From contig JAEZPX010000059.1 in assembly GCA_023413275.1 (NCBI GenBank), positions 1 to 9,477 on the forward strand: 9,477 nucleotides of DNA, read 5' to 3'. The first letter of the stretch is position 1, and the number at the start of each line of letters is the position of its first letter. Positions 1 through 6,400 of the stretch are shown here, in pieces. The translations under genes and the position numbers were made by a program. The notes beneath the pieces were generated by a model. It worked only from the letters and a program-made list of their open reading frames with translations, did no database searches and was not told where the DNA came from. Source of the stretch: Bacillota bacterium (GTDB lineage: Bacteria; Bacillota; Clostridia; Lachnospirales; Anaerotignaceae).

Positions 1-1028
1 TTACAAGCCCTTACACCAATACTTCTTAATGCGAAGTGAGGCTTATTTAATTTATAAATAGAGAAGGCTTTCTCAAATAGCTCGTTTGAGCAGCACGTGG
101 CAAAGAGCAATTTCCCTTGTCGTTCACAAGAAAATAGATTTTTATCCCTTAGCCAAATCTGAACAGTATTAGCAATGAATCCGCTGTCTCTTAAGCGTTC
201 GGCTACACTTTCACAAAGGATATATAATATAATTCTTACATCTTCCTCACTTGAAACATCATACGGTAAGGTTGTGCTATTACCAATACTCTTGATAGCA
301 GGGTAGGAGTTTATTTCTGAAACTATAGACTGATCCAATCCATTTGCAAATTGCCACAGCATAATGCCATTAATACCAAGTTCTTGTTTTAAATACTTTG
401 GATTGGTAGCGGCTAAATCACCGATTGTATGCACATTTAGTTTTCTTAGTTTAGAAAAGGTTGCACGCCCAACATAAAGCAAATCATTTGCAGGAAGAAC
501 CCAAACTTTTTCTTTAAAGTTATCCTTTGTTATGATTGTAGTTGCATCAGGCTTTTTCATATCCGAACCTAACTTTGCAAAAATCTTATTATAGGATACT
601 CCCACCGATGCAGTAACCCCTAATTCATCCTTTATTGTCTGACGTATTTCATTTGCTACTCTTTCACCATCACCAAAAAGCTCTGTACTATTAGAAATAT
701 CAAGCCAACATTCATCAAGCCCAAAGCTTTCAACCTGGTTGGTATAATCTGAATATATTTCCCTAGCCATTTTTGAATAGTTTAAATATTTGTCATAAGA
801 AGGTGGTACAAAAACGATATCGGGACATTTATCTCGGGCTTGCCATAAAGCATCACCTGTTTTAACTCCATATGCCTTGGCAATATAATTCTTTGCCAAA
901 ATAATTCCATGGCGTTTCTCTATATCTCCGGCAACGGCAACAGGCTTATTCCTAATTGCAGGATTGTAAAGACATTCAACTGAAGCATAGAAATTATTTA
1001 GATCTGAGTGCAAAATTATTCTATCCAT
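1..1028 (-). CDS. Y-family DNA polymerase (DinB/Pol IV-like), partial: C-terminus beyond the left edge
   Basis: Translesion DNA polymerase that copies past damaged bases. My translation from the ATG at 1028 gives about 342 open residues and is still in frame at base 1. It opens MDRIILHSDLNNFYASVE, the Y-family palm motif, with catalytic D9. The second acidic pair is D105-E106 in SFGLDECWLD, the same numbering as in archaeal Dpo4. A helix-hairpin-helix-like stretch (LNVHTIGDLAATNP) follows, then the little-finger domain, ending near ALRSIGVRAC; family members usually run several dozen residues further. The residue two after D9, often Asp, is Asn (N11); as I recall this is common in clostridial relatives and need not inactivate the enzyme. 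A GGTGGTG ribosome site (1032-1038) precedes the start. It is divergent from the SRAP gene and has a promoter with LexA-like boxes. It could be named dinB, but UmuC-like mobile-element paralogs look similar, so I leave the symbol blank. Confidence 0.93.
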   Translation of the reverse strand, partial: MDRIILHSDLNNFYASVECLYNPAIRNKPVAVAGDIEKRHGIILAKNYIAKAYGVKTGDALWQARDKCPDIVFVPPSYDKYLNYSKMAREIYSDYTNQVESFGLDECWLDISNSTELFGDGERVANEIRQTIKDELGVTASVGVSYNKIFAKLGSDMKKPDATTIITKDNFKEKVWVLPANDLLYVGRATFSKLRKLNVHTIGDLAATNPKYLKQELGINGIMLWQFANGLDQSIVSEINSYPAIKSIGNSTTLPYDVSSEEDVRIILYILCESVAERLRDSGFIANTVQIWLRDKNLFSCERQGKLLFATCCSNELFEKAFSIYKLNKPHFALRSIGVRAC

Positions 1029-1043
1029 AGTCACCACCGCAAA

Positions 1044-1057
1044 AGAAAATTTGTTCT
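1044..1057 (-). promoter_or_regulatory. Candidate LexA (SOS) operator 2
   Basis: Read on the minus strand this is AGAACAAATTTTCT, which agrees at 11 of 14 positions with CGAACRNRYGTTYG and matches 7 of the 8 outer bases of GAAC-N4-GTTC. It overlaps the predicted start of the polymerase transcript and lies exactly 30 bp from operator 1, roughly three helical turns, so two dimers could bind nearly the same face. Confidence 0.4.
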
Positions 1058-1064
1058 GATTTGG

Positions 1065-1093
1065 ATTATAAAACAAATATATGTTCTTATCAA
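1065..1093 (-). promoter_or_regulatory. SigA promoter of the Y-family polymerase gene
   Basis: On the minus strand, TTGATA (1093-1088) is followed by a 17-bp spacer and TATAAT (1070-1065). That is 5/6 and 6/6 to the housekeeping consensus at ideal spacing. Transcription should begin near 1058, about 30 nt before the start codon. One LexA-like box lies in the spacer and another near the start site. Confidence 0.65.
1074..1087 (-). promoter_or_regulatory. Candidate LexA (SOS) operator 1
   Basis: Read on the minus strand this is AGAACATATATTTG, which agrees at 12 of 14 positions with the Gram-positive LexA/DinR box CGAACRNRYGTTYG. One arm (GAACA) is intact and the other is degenerate. It sits between the -35 and -10 of the polymerase promoter, where a repressor would block RNA polymerase. 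The assignment rests on the consensus match and on the DNA-repair identity of both flanking genes. Confidence 0.45.
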
Positions 1094-1115
1094 GTGGAAA
1101 TAATATCAAATATAC

Positions 1116-1128
1116 ATTCTGTCAGAAT
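1116..1128. repeat. Perfect 13-bp palindrome upstream of the SRAP gene
   Basis: ATTCTG-T-CAGAAT is a perfect inverted repeat around one central base, 42 bp upstream of the SRAP start codon. It does not fit the LexA consensus. It could be an operator or a chance AT-rich palindrome. I see no convincing SigA promoter for the SRAP gene to relate it to. Confidence 0.35.
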
Positions 1129-1158
1129 TGATTTAATGAAAAAGTGAACACTATATAT

Positions 1159-1164
1159 GAGGTG
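1159..1164 (+). promoter_or_regulatory. Ribosome binding site that fixes the SRAP start
   Basis: GAGGTG here stands 8 nt (from GAGG) before the ATG at 1171 and makes that codon the start. The alternative GTG at 1144 has no comparable site and would bury the catalytic cysteine behind nine extra residues. Confidence 0.7.
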
Positions 1165-1170
1165 TTTTGC

Positions 1171-1749
1171 ATGTGTGGTCGTTATGAGATGTTTATTAAT
1201 CCTGAGAATAGAGAAATGATGCGAATTGTAAATGCTATAGAGTATAAATATGGTGCAGTAAATAATATGAGAACAGGTGAAATTTTTCCTACAAATATTG
1301 TGCCTATACTTTCTCGTGATAGTAGTAATATCACACCGGAATTATCAATTTGGGGTTTTCCTAAATTTCACAGTAAGGGAGTCATTATCAATTCAAGATC
1401 AGAAACAGCAATTGAAAAACCTACATTTAGAAAGAGCCTTTTAGAAAGAAGATGCGTAATACCATCAACAGGATTTTACGAATGGAAGCAAGATGCTTCA
1501 AAGCAAAAATATAGATTTAATCTGCCAGAAAGTGAAAATCTTTATATGGCTGGAATATGGAATGAGTTTAAGGATGAAAAGAGATTTGTAATTTTAACAA
1601 CAGCGGCCAACAATTCAATGGTAGATATTCATAACAGGATGCCTATTGTTTTACAGAAAGAAAAGATTGAGGATTGGATAATAGATACAGATTACGCAAT
1701 AATGCTATTAAATAAAGAGCAACCTGTATTGGAGAGAATGGAGGTGTAA
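1171..1749 (+). CDS. SRAP-domain protein (YedK/HMCES type), abasic-site DNA-protein crosslinker
   Basis: Proteins of this family shield abasic sites in single-stranded DNA by forming a thiazolidine crosslink through Cys2. The start is set at ATG 1171, giving 192 residues. Removal of Met1 then exposes Cys2 of MCGRYEMF, as the chemistry requires. An in-frame GTG at 1144 would bury it. The other family residues are present: N74 and R76 (NSRSET), E104 (GFYEW) and H154 (IHNRMP). Length is slightly below the usual 200-230. It is divergent from the translesion polymerase across a region with LexA-like boxes, a common SOS pairing. A hairpin terminator follows 21 bp after the stop. Base use is noticeably AT-rich compared with the psu genes. 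The identification is firm; the 'SOS response-associated peptidase' name in databases is historical. Confidence 0.95.
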   Translation: MCGRYEMFINPENREMMRIVNAIEYKYGAVNNMRTGEIFPTNIVPILSRDSSNITPELSIWGFPKFHSKGVIINSRSETAIEKPTFRKSLLERRCVIPSTGFYEWKQDASKQKYRFNLPESENLYMAGIWNEFKDEKRFVILTTAANNSMVDIHNRMPIVLQKEKIEDWIIDTDYAIMLLNKEQPVLERMEV

Positions 1750-1757
1750 AAAGCATG

Positions 1758-2372
1758 TTAAAACGGAATAAACGACTGCCTGTGAAGCCTTGATTTTTGG
1801 GCAGTCGTTTTTCTTTCTAGTGTATCTATATCCCACTGAATTGGATAATAGGAATTGGCAAATGATGTTTCAATTACGGTGTTATTATACTCACCAAAAG
1901 GAGGACGGAATAGGTTCATTTCAATTCCTGTTAAATCCTTTACTGCTTTATGGCAATCTGCCAGCTCCTTGGCTATTTGTTCTGAAGAAAGCTGATTCAT
2001 ATGAGGATGGGTTGAAGAATGGTTACCCAAATCATGGCCTGCTTCTGCAATTTTCTTTACTTCTTCGGGATAATCTGCTACCCAATAACCACAAAGGAAG
2101 AAAGTTGCCTTTACTTCATTATCCGCAAGAATTTGAAGTAATCGATCTGTGTCCTCAGCACCCCAAGCGGCATCAAAGCTGATAGATACTTGTGGTTTAT
2201 CTGTTTCAACACAATAAATTGGAAGTTTTCTCTCGTTTTGTGCTGAAATAATTGAGGAAACTTTTGTTGCAGCAGGGGGAACAAGGCATGTAACTACACC
2301 AACGCATGCTATTGCCGCCACCGTAAATAAAATATGCTTTTTTTTGATATGTATTGCCTTAAATAATTTCAT
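1758..2372 (-). pseudogene. PdaB-like polysaccharide deacetylase, 3'-truncated
   Basis: Carbohydrate esterase family 4 (NodB fold), resembling the sporulation deacetylase PdaB, which acts on peptidoglycan outside the membrane. The ATG at 2372 is preferred over a TTG at 2399 because GGAGG (2384-2380) stands 7 nt before it; this gives 204 residues. Residues 13-32 form a signal anchor. NodB motifs run in order: SFDAAWG (D67), the metal-binding HSSTH (H118, H122), RPPFG (R156) and QWDID (W180). Homology stops at about residue 185. The last 19 residues (RKTTAQ to FIPF) are encoded by the neighbouring gene's terminator, and the usual final 40-50 residues, including the leucine-histidine motif with the catalytic acid, are missing. 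It is probably inactive. No continuation exists in another frame before the SRAP gene, so this is a real end replacement, not a simple frameshift. Confidence 0.85.
1771..1817 (+). terminator. Rho-independent terminator of the SRAP gene
   Basis: AACGACTGCC (1771-1780) pairs perfectly with GGCAGTCGTT (1800-1809) across a 19-nt loop, followed by a T-rich tract (1808-1817). On the minus strand no T-run follows, so it works for the SRAP gene only. The hairpin lies inside the last codons of the truncated deacetylase, marking this as a junction. Confidence 0.8.
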
Positions 2373-2436
2373 TATGCTACCTCCGAGCTTTTTTAACAAT
2401 ATATCGATTTATGAGTGAAAATATGAAAAAAACGAC

Positions 2437-2465
2437 TTGACAAATTCTAAAAATAAGAATAATAT
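2437..2465 (+). promoter_or_regulatory. SigA promoter of psuKG
   Basis: TTGACA (2437-2442, 6/6) is followed by a 17-bp spacer and TAATAT (2460-2465, 4/6). Shifted -10 choices score better on bases (AATAAT 2458-2463; TATAAA 2463-2468) but have poorer spacing. Transcription should begin near 2472, giving a short leader of about 40 nt. Confidence 0.65.
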
Positions 2466-2467
2466 AA

Positions 2468-2492
2468 ATATGTGCTTACAAACTAAACATAT
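2468..2492. promoter_or_regulatory. Candidate operator: inverted repeat at the psuKG transcription start
   Basis: ATATGT (2468-2473) and ACATAT (2487-2492) form a perfect inverted pair separated by 13 bp, just downstream of the -10 box. A repressor here would block initiation. The N-terminal winged-helix domain of the kinase encoded next is an obvious candidate ligand, but the half-sites are short and AT-rich, so chance is possible. Confidence 0.3.
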
Positions 2493-2509
2493 ATAAAGAA
2501 GGTGAAGGA

Positions 2510-3607
2510 TTGACACAAAGAGAGCGGGAAATATATGAAATCATCCGCGATATGCCTATGATCGAGCAAAGTGAAATCGCCCAAAAGCTAAACATAACCC
2601 GAAGCTCTGTGGCTGTGCACATCACAAATTTGCAGAAGAAGGGATATATTCTGGGACGGGGCTATTTGCTAAAGGAACAGGATTATATCATGGGAATTGG
2701 CGCTGCGAATGTGGATATTCACGGTATGAGCAAAAAGAGTATTATTTTAAGGGATAGCAATCCGGGAAATATGAATTCTTCCGCAGGCGGTGTTACAAGA
2801 AATGTTTCGGAAAATCTGGCAAGACTTGGAGCACCAGTGAGGCTGATCACAGCTTTAGGAGATGATATTTATGCAGATCAGATTCGTAATGAATGCACTG
2901 CTGCAGGTATTGACTTTTCCCATAGCATGGTGGTTGAGAAACATCCTTCTTCAACCTACATCTCAATTTTAGATGAAAATGGAGATATGTTTGTTGCAAT
3001 GTCGGATATGTCGGTATTACAGCGCATGAGCATGGAATTTTTGAAATCTAAATCAGGCATTATCAGCGGTGCTAAATTTATTACCTGCGATGCAGGCCTT
3101 CCGGAAGAGGTTTTAGAGGGGATTCTTGATGTGTATGGAAGTCAAACCCCAGTTTTTATTGATCCGGTTTCTGGTACCTATGCGGAAAAATTAAAACCAA
3201 TTATTGGAAAAGTTGATACATTAAAGCCGAATCGCATGGAGATGGAAGTGATCAGTGGGATTAAAATTGAAAATGAGACTGATTTAGAGCGGGCATCAGA
3301 TTTGCTATTAGAAAAAGGACTTAAGCATGTTTATGTGAGTTTAGGGGCCGATGGTTGTTTTTATATGAATCGAGATGGCGTGAAAATTAAACGGGCGTTA
3401 AAGCCCTTAGATCAAATGGTTAATGCCACAGGCGGTGGAGATGCATTTATGGCAGCTGTGCTGTACGCAAGGTTACTTGATTTCAATGTGGATGAAACGG
3501 TAGACTTTGCTTTAGGAGCAGGCGTTGCGGCAATTTCCTATAAAGGTACTATAAATCCGAATATGAGTGTGAATTTGATTGAAAAAATATTGGAGGAAAG
3601 AAAATGA
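2510..3607 (+). CDS. psuK: Pseudouridine kinase with N-terminal winged helix-turn-helix
   Basis: Phosphorylates pseudouridine to pseudouridine 5'-phosphate with ATP, the first step of pseudouridine salvage in the cytoplasm. The protein has 365 residues. Residues 17-54 are a winged HTH (SEIAQKLNITRSSVAVHITNL). From about residue 60 it is a PfkB/ribokinase-type kinase resembling E. coli PsuK: MGIGAANVDI at the start, SNPGNMNSSAGGVTRN (83-98) as substrate-binding region, TLKPNRMEME (237-246), and the anion-hole motif GGGDAF (308-313) with D311 as catalytic base. E. coli PsuK, about 313 residues, lacks the HTH; the fusion is typical of Firmicutes and suggests a regulatory function, possibly of its own operon. 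The start is TTG at 2510, seven bases after AAGAAGG. Its stop overlaps the psuG start (ATGA), so the two are translationally coupled. Confidence 0.93.
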   Translation: MTQREREIYEIIRDMPMIEQSEIAQKLNITRSSVAVHITNLQKKGYILGRGYLLKEQDYIMGIGAANVDIHGMSKKSIILRDSNPGNMNSSAGGVTRNVSENLARLGAPVRLITALGDDIYADQIRNECTAAGIDFSHSMVVEKHPSSTYISILDENGDMFVAMSDMSVLQRMSMEFLKSKSGIISGAKFITCDAGLPEEVLEGILDVYGSQTPVFIDPVSGTYAEKLKPIIGKVDTLKPNRMEMEVISGIKIENETDLERASDLLLEKGLKHVYVSLGADGCFYMNRDGVKIKRALKPLDQMVNATGGGDAFMAAVLYARLLDFNVDETVDFALGAGVAAISYKGTINPNMSVNLIEKILEERK

Positions 3608-4527
3608 AGAATTTAGAAAAATATTTGACCATTACACCTGAAATTCAAGAAGCAATTGCAAGCAATAAGCCTGTTGTTGCTTTGGAGAGTACAATTTTAA
3701 GCCATGGAATGCCTTATCCAGAAAATGTTGCATTTGCCCATAAGGTAGAAGAAATTGTTCGTGGTGAGGGTGCGATTCCTGCCACCACAGCAATTATTGA
3801 TGGCAAGCTTAAAGTTGGCCTAACAGCTGAAGAACTGGAGCTGATGTGCAGAGCAGAGAATGTAGGCAAGGTTAGCCGTCGCGATGTAGCAGTTTACTTG
3901 GCAACAGGTAAAGTAGGGGCTACAACGGTTGCAACTACAATGATGATTGCAGCTATGGCAGGTATCCAAGTGTTTGCCACCGGTGGTATTGGCGGTGTGC
4001 ATAGGGGTGCTACAGAAACAATGGACATTAGTGCAGATTTGCAGGAATTGGCTCATACACCAGTAGCCGTAATTTGTGCAGGTGCAAAATCTTTACTGGA
4101 TATCGGTCTCACATTGGAATATTTGGAAACAATGGGGGTTCCTGTTATGGGTGTTGATACAGATGATTTCCCTGCGTTCTATTGCAGAAGAAGCGGATAT
4201 AAGGTAGACTACAATGCAAAAGATGAAAAGATAATTGCTAAGATTTTAAAAACAAAATGGGATTTAAATCTTGAAGGCGGCGCAATCATTGCAAATCCTA
4301 TTCCTGCTGAATATGAATTGGATTTTGATGAAATTGAAGCTGTGATTCAGCGTGCGTTGGTGTTAGCCAAGGAGCAAGGCATTCGTGGAAAAGATACTAC
4401 ACCCTTCCTTTTGAAGCATATTAAAGATATGACAGAAGGGGTTTCTTTTGCATCCAATTTACAACTTGCATACAACAATGCAAAAGTTGCTTCAAAAATT
4501 GCGGTGGAGCTTGCAAAGTTGAATTGA
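3604..4527 (+). CDS. psuG: Pseudouridine-5'-phosphate glycosidase
   Basis: Breaks the C-C glycosidic bond of pseudouridine 5'-phosphate to give uracil and ribose 5-phosphate; it is a Mn-dependent enzyme working with PsuK. The 307 residues match the family's usual length (E. coli 312) and align along the whole protein: VALESTILSHGMPYPEN near the N-terminus (E28), SRRD (91-94), GGIGGVHRGA (127-136) and TMDISADL. Residues H133, D145 and K162 correspond, with a constant offset of four, to E. coli H137, the metal ligand D149 and the lysine K166 that forms the covalent ring-opened ribose intermediate. The start ATG overlaps the psuK stop by four bases. No pseudouridine transporter gene (psuT) is in the window, so uptake must be encoded elsewhere or the substrate comes from RNA turnover. 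Confidence 0.96.
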   Translation: MKNLEKYLTITPEIQEAIASNKPVVALESTILSHGMPYPENVAFAHKVEEIVRGEGAIPATTAIIDGKLKVGLTAEELELMCRAENVGKVSRRDVAVYLATGKVGATTVATTMMIAAMAGIQVFATGGIGGVHRGATETMDISADLQELAHTPVAVICAGAKSLLDIGLTLEYLETMGVPVMGVDTDDFPAFYCRRSGYKVDYNAKDEKIIAKILKTKWDLNLEGGAIIANPIPAEYELDFDEIEAVIQRALVLAKEQGIRGKDTTPFLLKHIKDMTEGVSFASNLQLAYNNAKVASKIAVELAKLN

Positions 4528-4912
4528 GTTCATTGCTAAACCTCATATATTGCCGAACTTCAATATTTCTGTGTGGGAGTACGAATATCCATGAAATGAA
4601 AAGTTGATATTCTAGAGAAGAATATTTTTGGGATTTTAACATAGTGGCGAGAGACTCGTTAGCAAAATGCTTTATATTTGCATTTGTTTGACGAGTCTCT
4701 TTTGTTTTTGGATAGGTAAAATTGGACTGATTCAAATAAAAAAATAATTCTTTAAGTGGGTGTGGCACTGGAATCAATGTTTAGGATTGATATTAGTAAA
4801 ACTTGAACAGGAGAGCTTGTCTCCATTTATGTTATCTTATAACTTAAACTTGCTTTTTTGAGGCAGATTATATAAAATGCTAGAAAGAGTATTGTTTGAA
4901 AGGAGTGAGATT
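4528..4912. other. Gene-free interval between psuG and the radical SAM gene
   Basis: This 385-bp stretch has no credible gene; the open frames crossing it show no family features or ribosome sites. It holds a weak hairpin ATATTC (4607-4612)/GAATAT (4620-4625) followed by a few T's, the strong terminator at 4650-4709, and a small inverted repeat ATCAAT (4773-4778)/ATTGAT (4786-4791). A promoter for the radical SAM gene is expected but only weak options are visible: TTGTCT (4817-4822), 15 bp, TATAAC (4838-4843); or TTGCTT (4850-4855), 15 bp, TATAAA (4871-4876). I recognise no riboswitch. Confidence 0.6.
4650..4709 (+). terminator. Rho-independent terminator of psuKG
   Basis: AGAGACTCGT (4650-4659) pairs perfectly with ACGAGTCTCT (4691-4700). 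The helix continues past a small internal loop into AAATGC (4665-4670) with GCATTT (4680-4685), leaving a 9-nt loop. A T-rich tract runs 4700-4709. It lies about 120 nt after the psuG stop, so the operon has an unusually long 3' tail. Confidence 0.8.
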
Positions 4913-6067
4913 ATGGAACAGGGTGTATTTCAAATTGGCCCCATTCGTCCACCCAGTGAGGCAAACAGCTTATTGCTACGGGTGACGGAAAACTGTCCAT
5001 GGAATAAATGTAAATTTTGTATGCTATATAAGAACAGCTCATTTCATACACGGCCTGTGGCTGAGGTTAAAAAAGATATTGATATTATGGCAGAGTATAG
5101 GGACAGAATTCTTGCTCATATGAGTGAAGGTGAGTATGACATGCAGGCCATTCAGCAGGAATATTTGTCTATGCCTACGGATGAAGCAAGAATGTGTTAC
5201 CAAATGGTATTTACTTGGCTAACAGAAGGGGATAGACAAGCAATTTTTTTGCAGGATGCAAATACCATGGTATTGCGCCCTGAGTGGCTGATAGAAATTG
5301 TCAGTTATGTCAGAGAACGTTTTCCGGAAATGCAGCGGATTACCTCCTATGGCAGAGCGAATACTTTAGCACGCATTTCTCTGGAGGATTTTAAGCGTTT
5401 GCGAGAAGCAGGACTGGATCGTATCCATTCAGGTTATGAATCGGGTTCTGATAAAGTTTTGCAATTAATTTCTAAGGGAGCCACCCAAGAAGAGGAAATC
5501 ATTGGTGGTAAAAAGGTGAAGGAAGCGGGTATCGAACTTTCTATTTATTTTATGCCTGGTGTGGGCGGCAAAGCCTTAACCGATGAAAATGCCATAGAAA
5601 CGGCAAAGGTTATTAACGAAGTAAACCCGGATTTTGTCCGTTTACGTACATTCATTTTAAGAACGGGTTCTTTGATGGAAGAACTAAAAGATGCAGGCAT
5701 GTATGAGGAACAAAGGGATATTGAAAAATTAATAGAAATCAGGAAGATGCTTGCTCATATTGACCCCAATAGAGCCAATGGAAAGCTTACCAGTGATCAT
5801 ATTATCAATTTATTGCAAGAAGTCACCGGGTATCTGGATAAGGATTTGTCATGGATGTTGGAGTATATTGATTCCTTTTTGGCTCTGCCTGAAAAAGAAC
5901 AAAAGCAATATCAGTTGGCAAGGCGTATGGGTTTCCCATTAGACTGGAAATACCTTTACCGTTTACAGCCTCAAGATCAGGAACGTGTGGAAGAAATGTC
6001 TAAAAATGTTGTTGATGAAAAGGAATGGGAGGCTCTACTTCACCGTTTTACCGATAGATATATCTAA
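4913..6067 (+). CDS. Radical SAM protein with C-X4-C-X2-C cluster motif, function unknown
   Basis: Radical SAM enzyme of the Elp3/MiaB-like sequence type (COG1032-like); substrate unknown. The start is ATG 4913, seven bases after AAAGGAG (4899-4905), giving 384 residues; an ATG at 4877 would add 12 residues without a good ribosome site. The iron-sulfur motif NCPWNKCKFCMLYK carries C28, C33 and C36, a C-X4-C-X2-C spacing instead of the canonical C-X3-C-X2-C. As I recall, the CPWN(K/R)C variant occurs in a distinct set of bacterial radical SAM proteins. Later come FLQDANTMVLRPEWL, SYGRANTLARI, the strand-helix element GLDRIHSGYESGSDKVLQ and IYFMPGVGG, all typical of the partial barrel. The C-terminal third shows no TRAM, SPASM or cobalamin-binding signature. 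Its stop codon overlaps the ribosome site of the following Cys-rich peptide gene, so the two are coupled. Confidence 0.88.
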   Translation: MEQGVFQIGPIRPPSEANSLLLRVTENCPWNKCKFCMLYKNSSFHTRPVAEVKKDIDIMAEYRDRILAHMSEGEYDMQAIQQEYLSMPTDEARMCYQMVFTWLTEGDRQAIFLQDANTMVLRPEWLIEIVSYVRERFPEMQRITSYGRANTLARISLEDFKRLREAGLDRIHSGYESGSDKVLQLISKGATQEEEIIGGKKVKEAGIELSIYFMPGVGGKALTDENAIETAKVINEVNPDFVRLRTFILRTGSLMEELKDAGMYEEQRDIEKLIEIRKMLAHIDPNRANGKLTSDHIINLLQEVTGYLDKDLSWMLEYIDSFLALPEKEQKQYQLARRMGFPLDWKYLYRLQPQDQERVEEMSKNVVDEKEWEALLHRFTDRYI

Positions 6068-6078
6068 GGAGATAAAAA

Positions 6079-6267
6079 ATGGATAAAGAAATGATTTTTA
6101 CCACTATAATTCCAATCATTTTGATACTTGGGATTGTGTACTACAATATGCGTAAAATGCAAAAGAGTATAAATAATATGAAAAATAACTGTAGCGGTGG
6201 ATGCAGTGGGTGTGCCCATAGTGACAGCTGTGGCAAGCCGGAAAAAGAAGAAGAGAAACACGAATAA
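6079..6267 (+). CDS. Small Cys-rich membrane peptide, FeoB-associated type
   Basis: A 62-residue peptide. Residues 6-22 form one hydrophobic membrane segment (TTIIPIILILGIVYY region), a basic stretch follows (RKMQKS), then a glycine-cysteine cluster CSGGCSGCAHSDSC (C38, C42, C45, C51) and a charged tail. This is the plan of the FeoB-associated Cys-rich membrane protein family, usually encoded beside the ferrous iron transporter FeoB. No feoB is visible here; instead the gene follows a radical SAM gene, and its AAGGAG (6066-6071) overlaps that gene's stop, seven bases before the ATG. The cysteines could hold iron or a cluster, or form disulfides. A role in metal supply or electron transfer to the radical SAM protein is inference only. 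It is real, given the strong ribosome site, family pattern and terminator placement. Confidence 0.82.
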   Translation: MDKEMIFTTIIPIILILGIVYYNMRKMQKSINNMKNNCSGGCSGCAHSDSCGKPEKEEEKHE

Positions 6268-6294
6268 AAAGGAACAAGAGTTATCATTTGGCAC

Positions 6295-6318
6295 AAGCCT
6301 TAGCAATTCTAATGGCTT
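6295..6318 (+). other. Hairpin in the 3' tail of the radical SAM operon
   Basis: AAGCC (6295-6299) pairs with GGCTT (6314-6318), and TTAG (6300-6303) with CTAA (6309-6312), leaving one bulged T and a 5-nt loop. No T-run follows, so it is not itself a terminator; it may stabilise the mRNA end or be incidental. Confidence 0.35.
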
Positions 6319-6340
6319 TGCAGTAGTAAGTTAAAATAAA

Positions 6341-6377
6341 AGAGAGTGCCTCAGGATTGGGGCACTCTTGTTGTTTT
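6341..6377. terminator. Bidirectional rho-independent terminator
   Basis: AGAGTGCC (6343-6350) pairs perfectly with GGCACTCT (6361-6368) and the helix extends inward by CA/TG. On the plus strand it is followed by a T-rich tract (6368-6377), ending the radical SAM operon. On the minus strand it is followed by CTTTTATTTT, ending the TIM-barrel gene. The two units converge here. Confidence 0.85.
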
Positions 6378-6400
6378 TGTGTTTTAAGTAAAGAATTTTG

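Noticed and set aside
1144..1170. GTG start at 1144 extending the SRAP protein by nine residues
   Set aside because: It would bury the catalytic Cys2; ATG 1171 has GAGGTG in front and gives the obligatory MCGR start.
1790..2182. 130-codon plus-strand open frame opposite the deacetylase
   Set aside because: It is antisense to conserved NodB motifs, has no ribosome site and no protein-like features.
2401..2460. SigE/SigG-type sporulation promoter for the deacetylase on the minus strand
   Set aside because: CATATTTT is present but the -35 and spacing do not fit either consensus well enough to call.
4421..4777. 118-codon minus-strand open frame across the psuG end and intergenic region
   Set aside because: It runs through the psuKG terminator hairpin and the conserved psuG C-terminus, with no ribosome site; a shadow frame.
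4528..4876. Riboswitch or small RNA in the gap after psuG
   Set aside because: Only simple hairpins are visible, the strong one being a terminator; no conserved aptamer pattern was recognised.
6079..6267. Cys-rich peptide as a radical SAM-modified RiPP precursor (ranthipeptide/SCIFF-like)
   Set aside because: It has a membrane helix and the FeoB-associated Gly-Cys pattern, no leader/core layout, and the enzyme shows no SPASM or RiPP-recognition domain. Kept only as a remote alternative.
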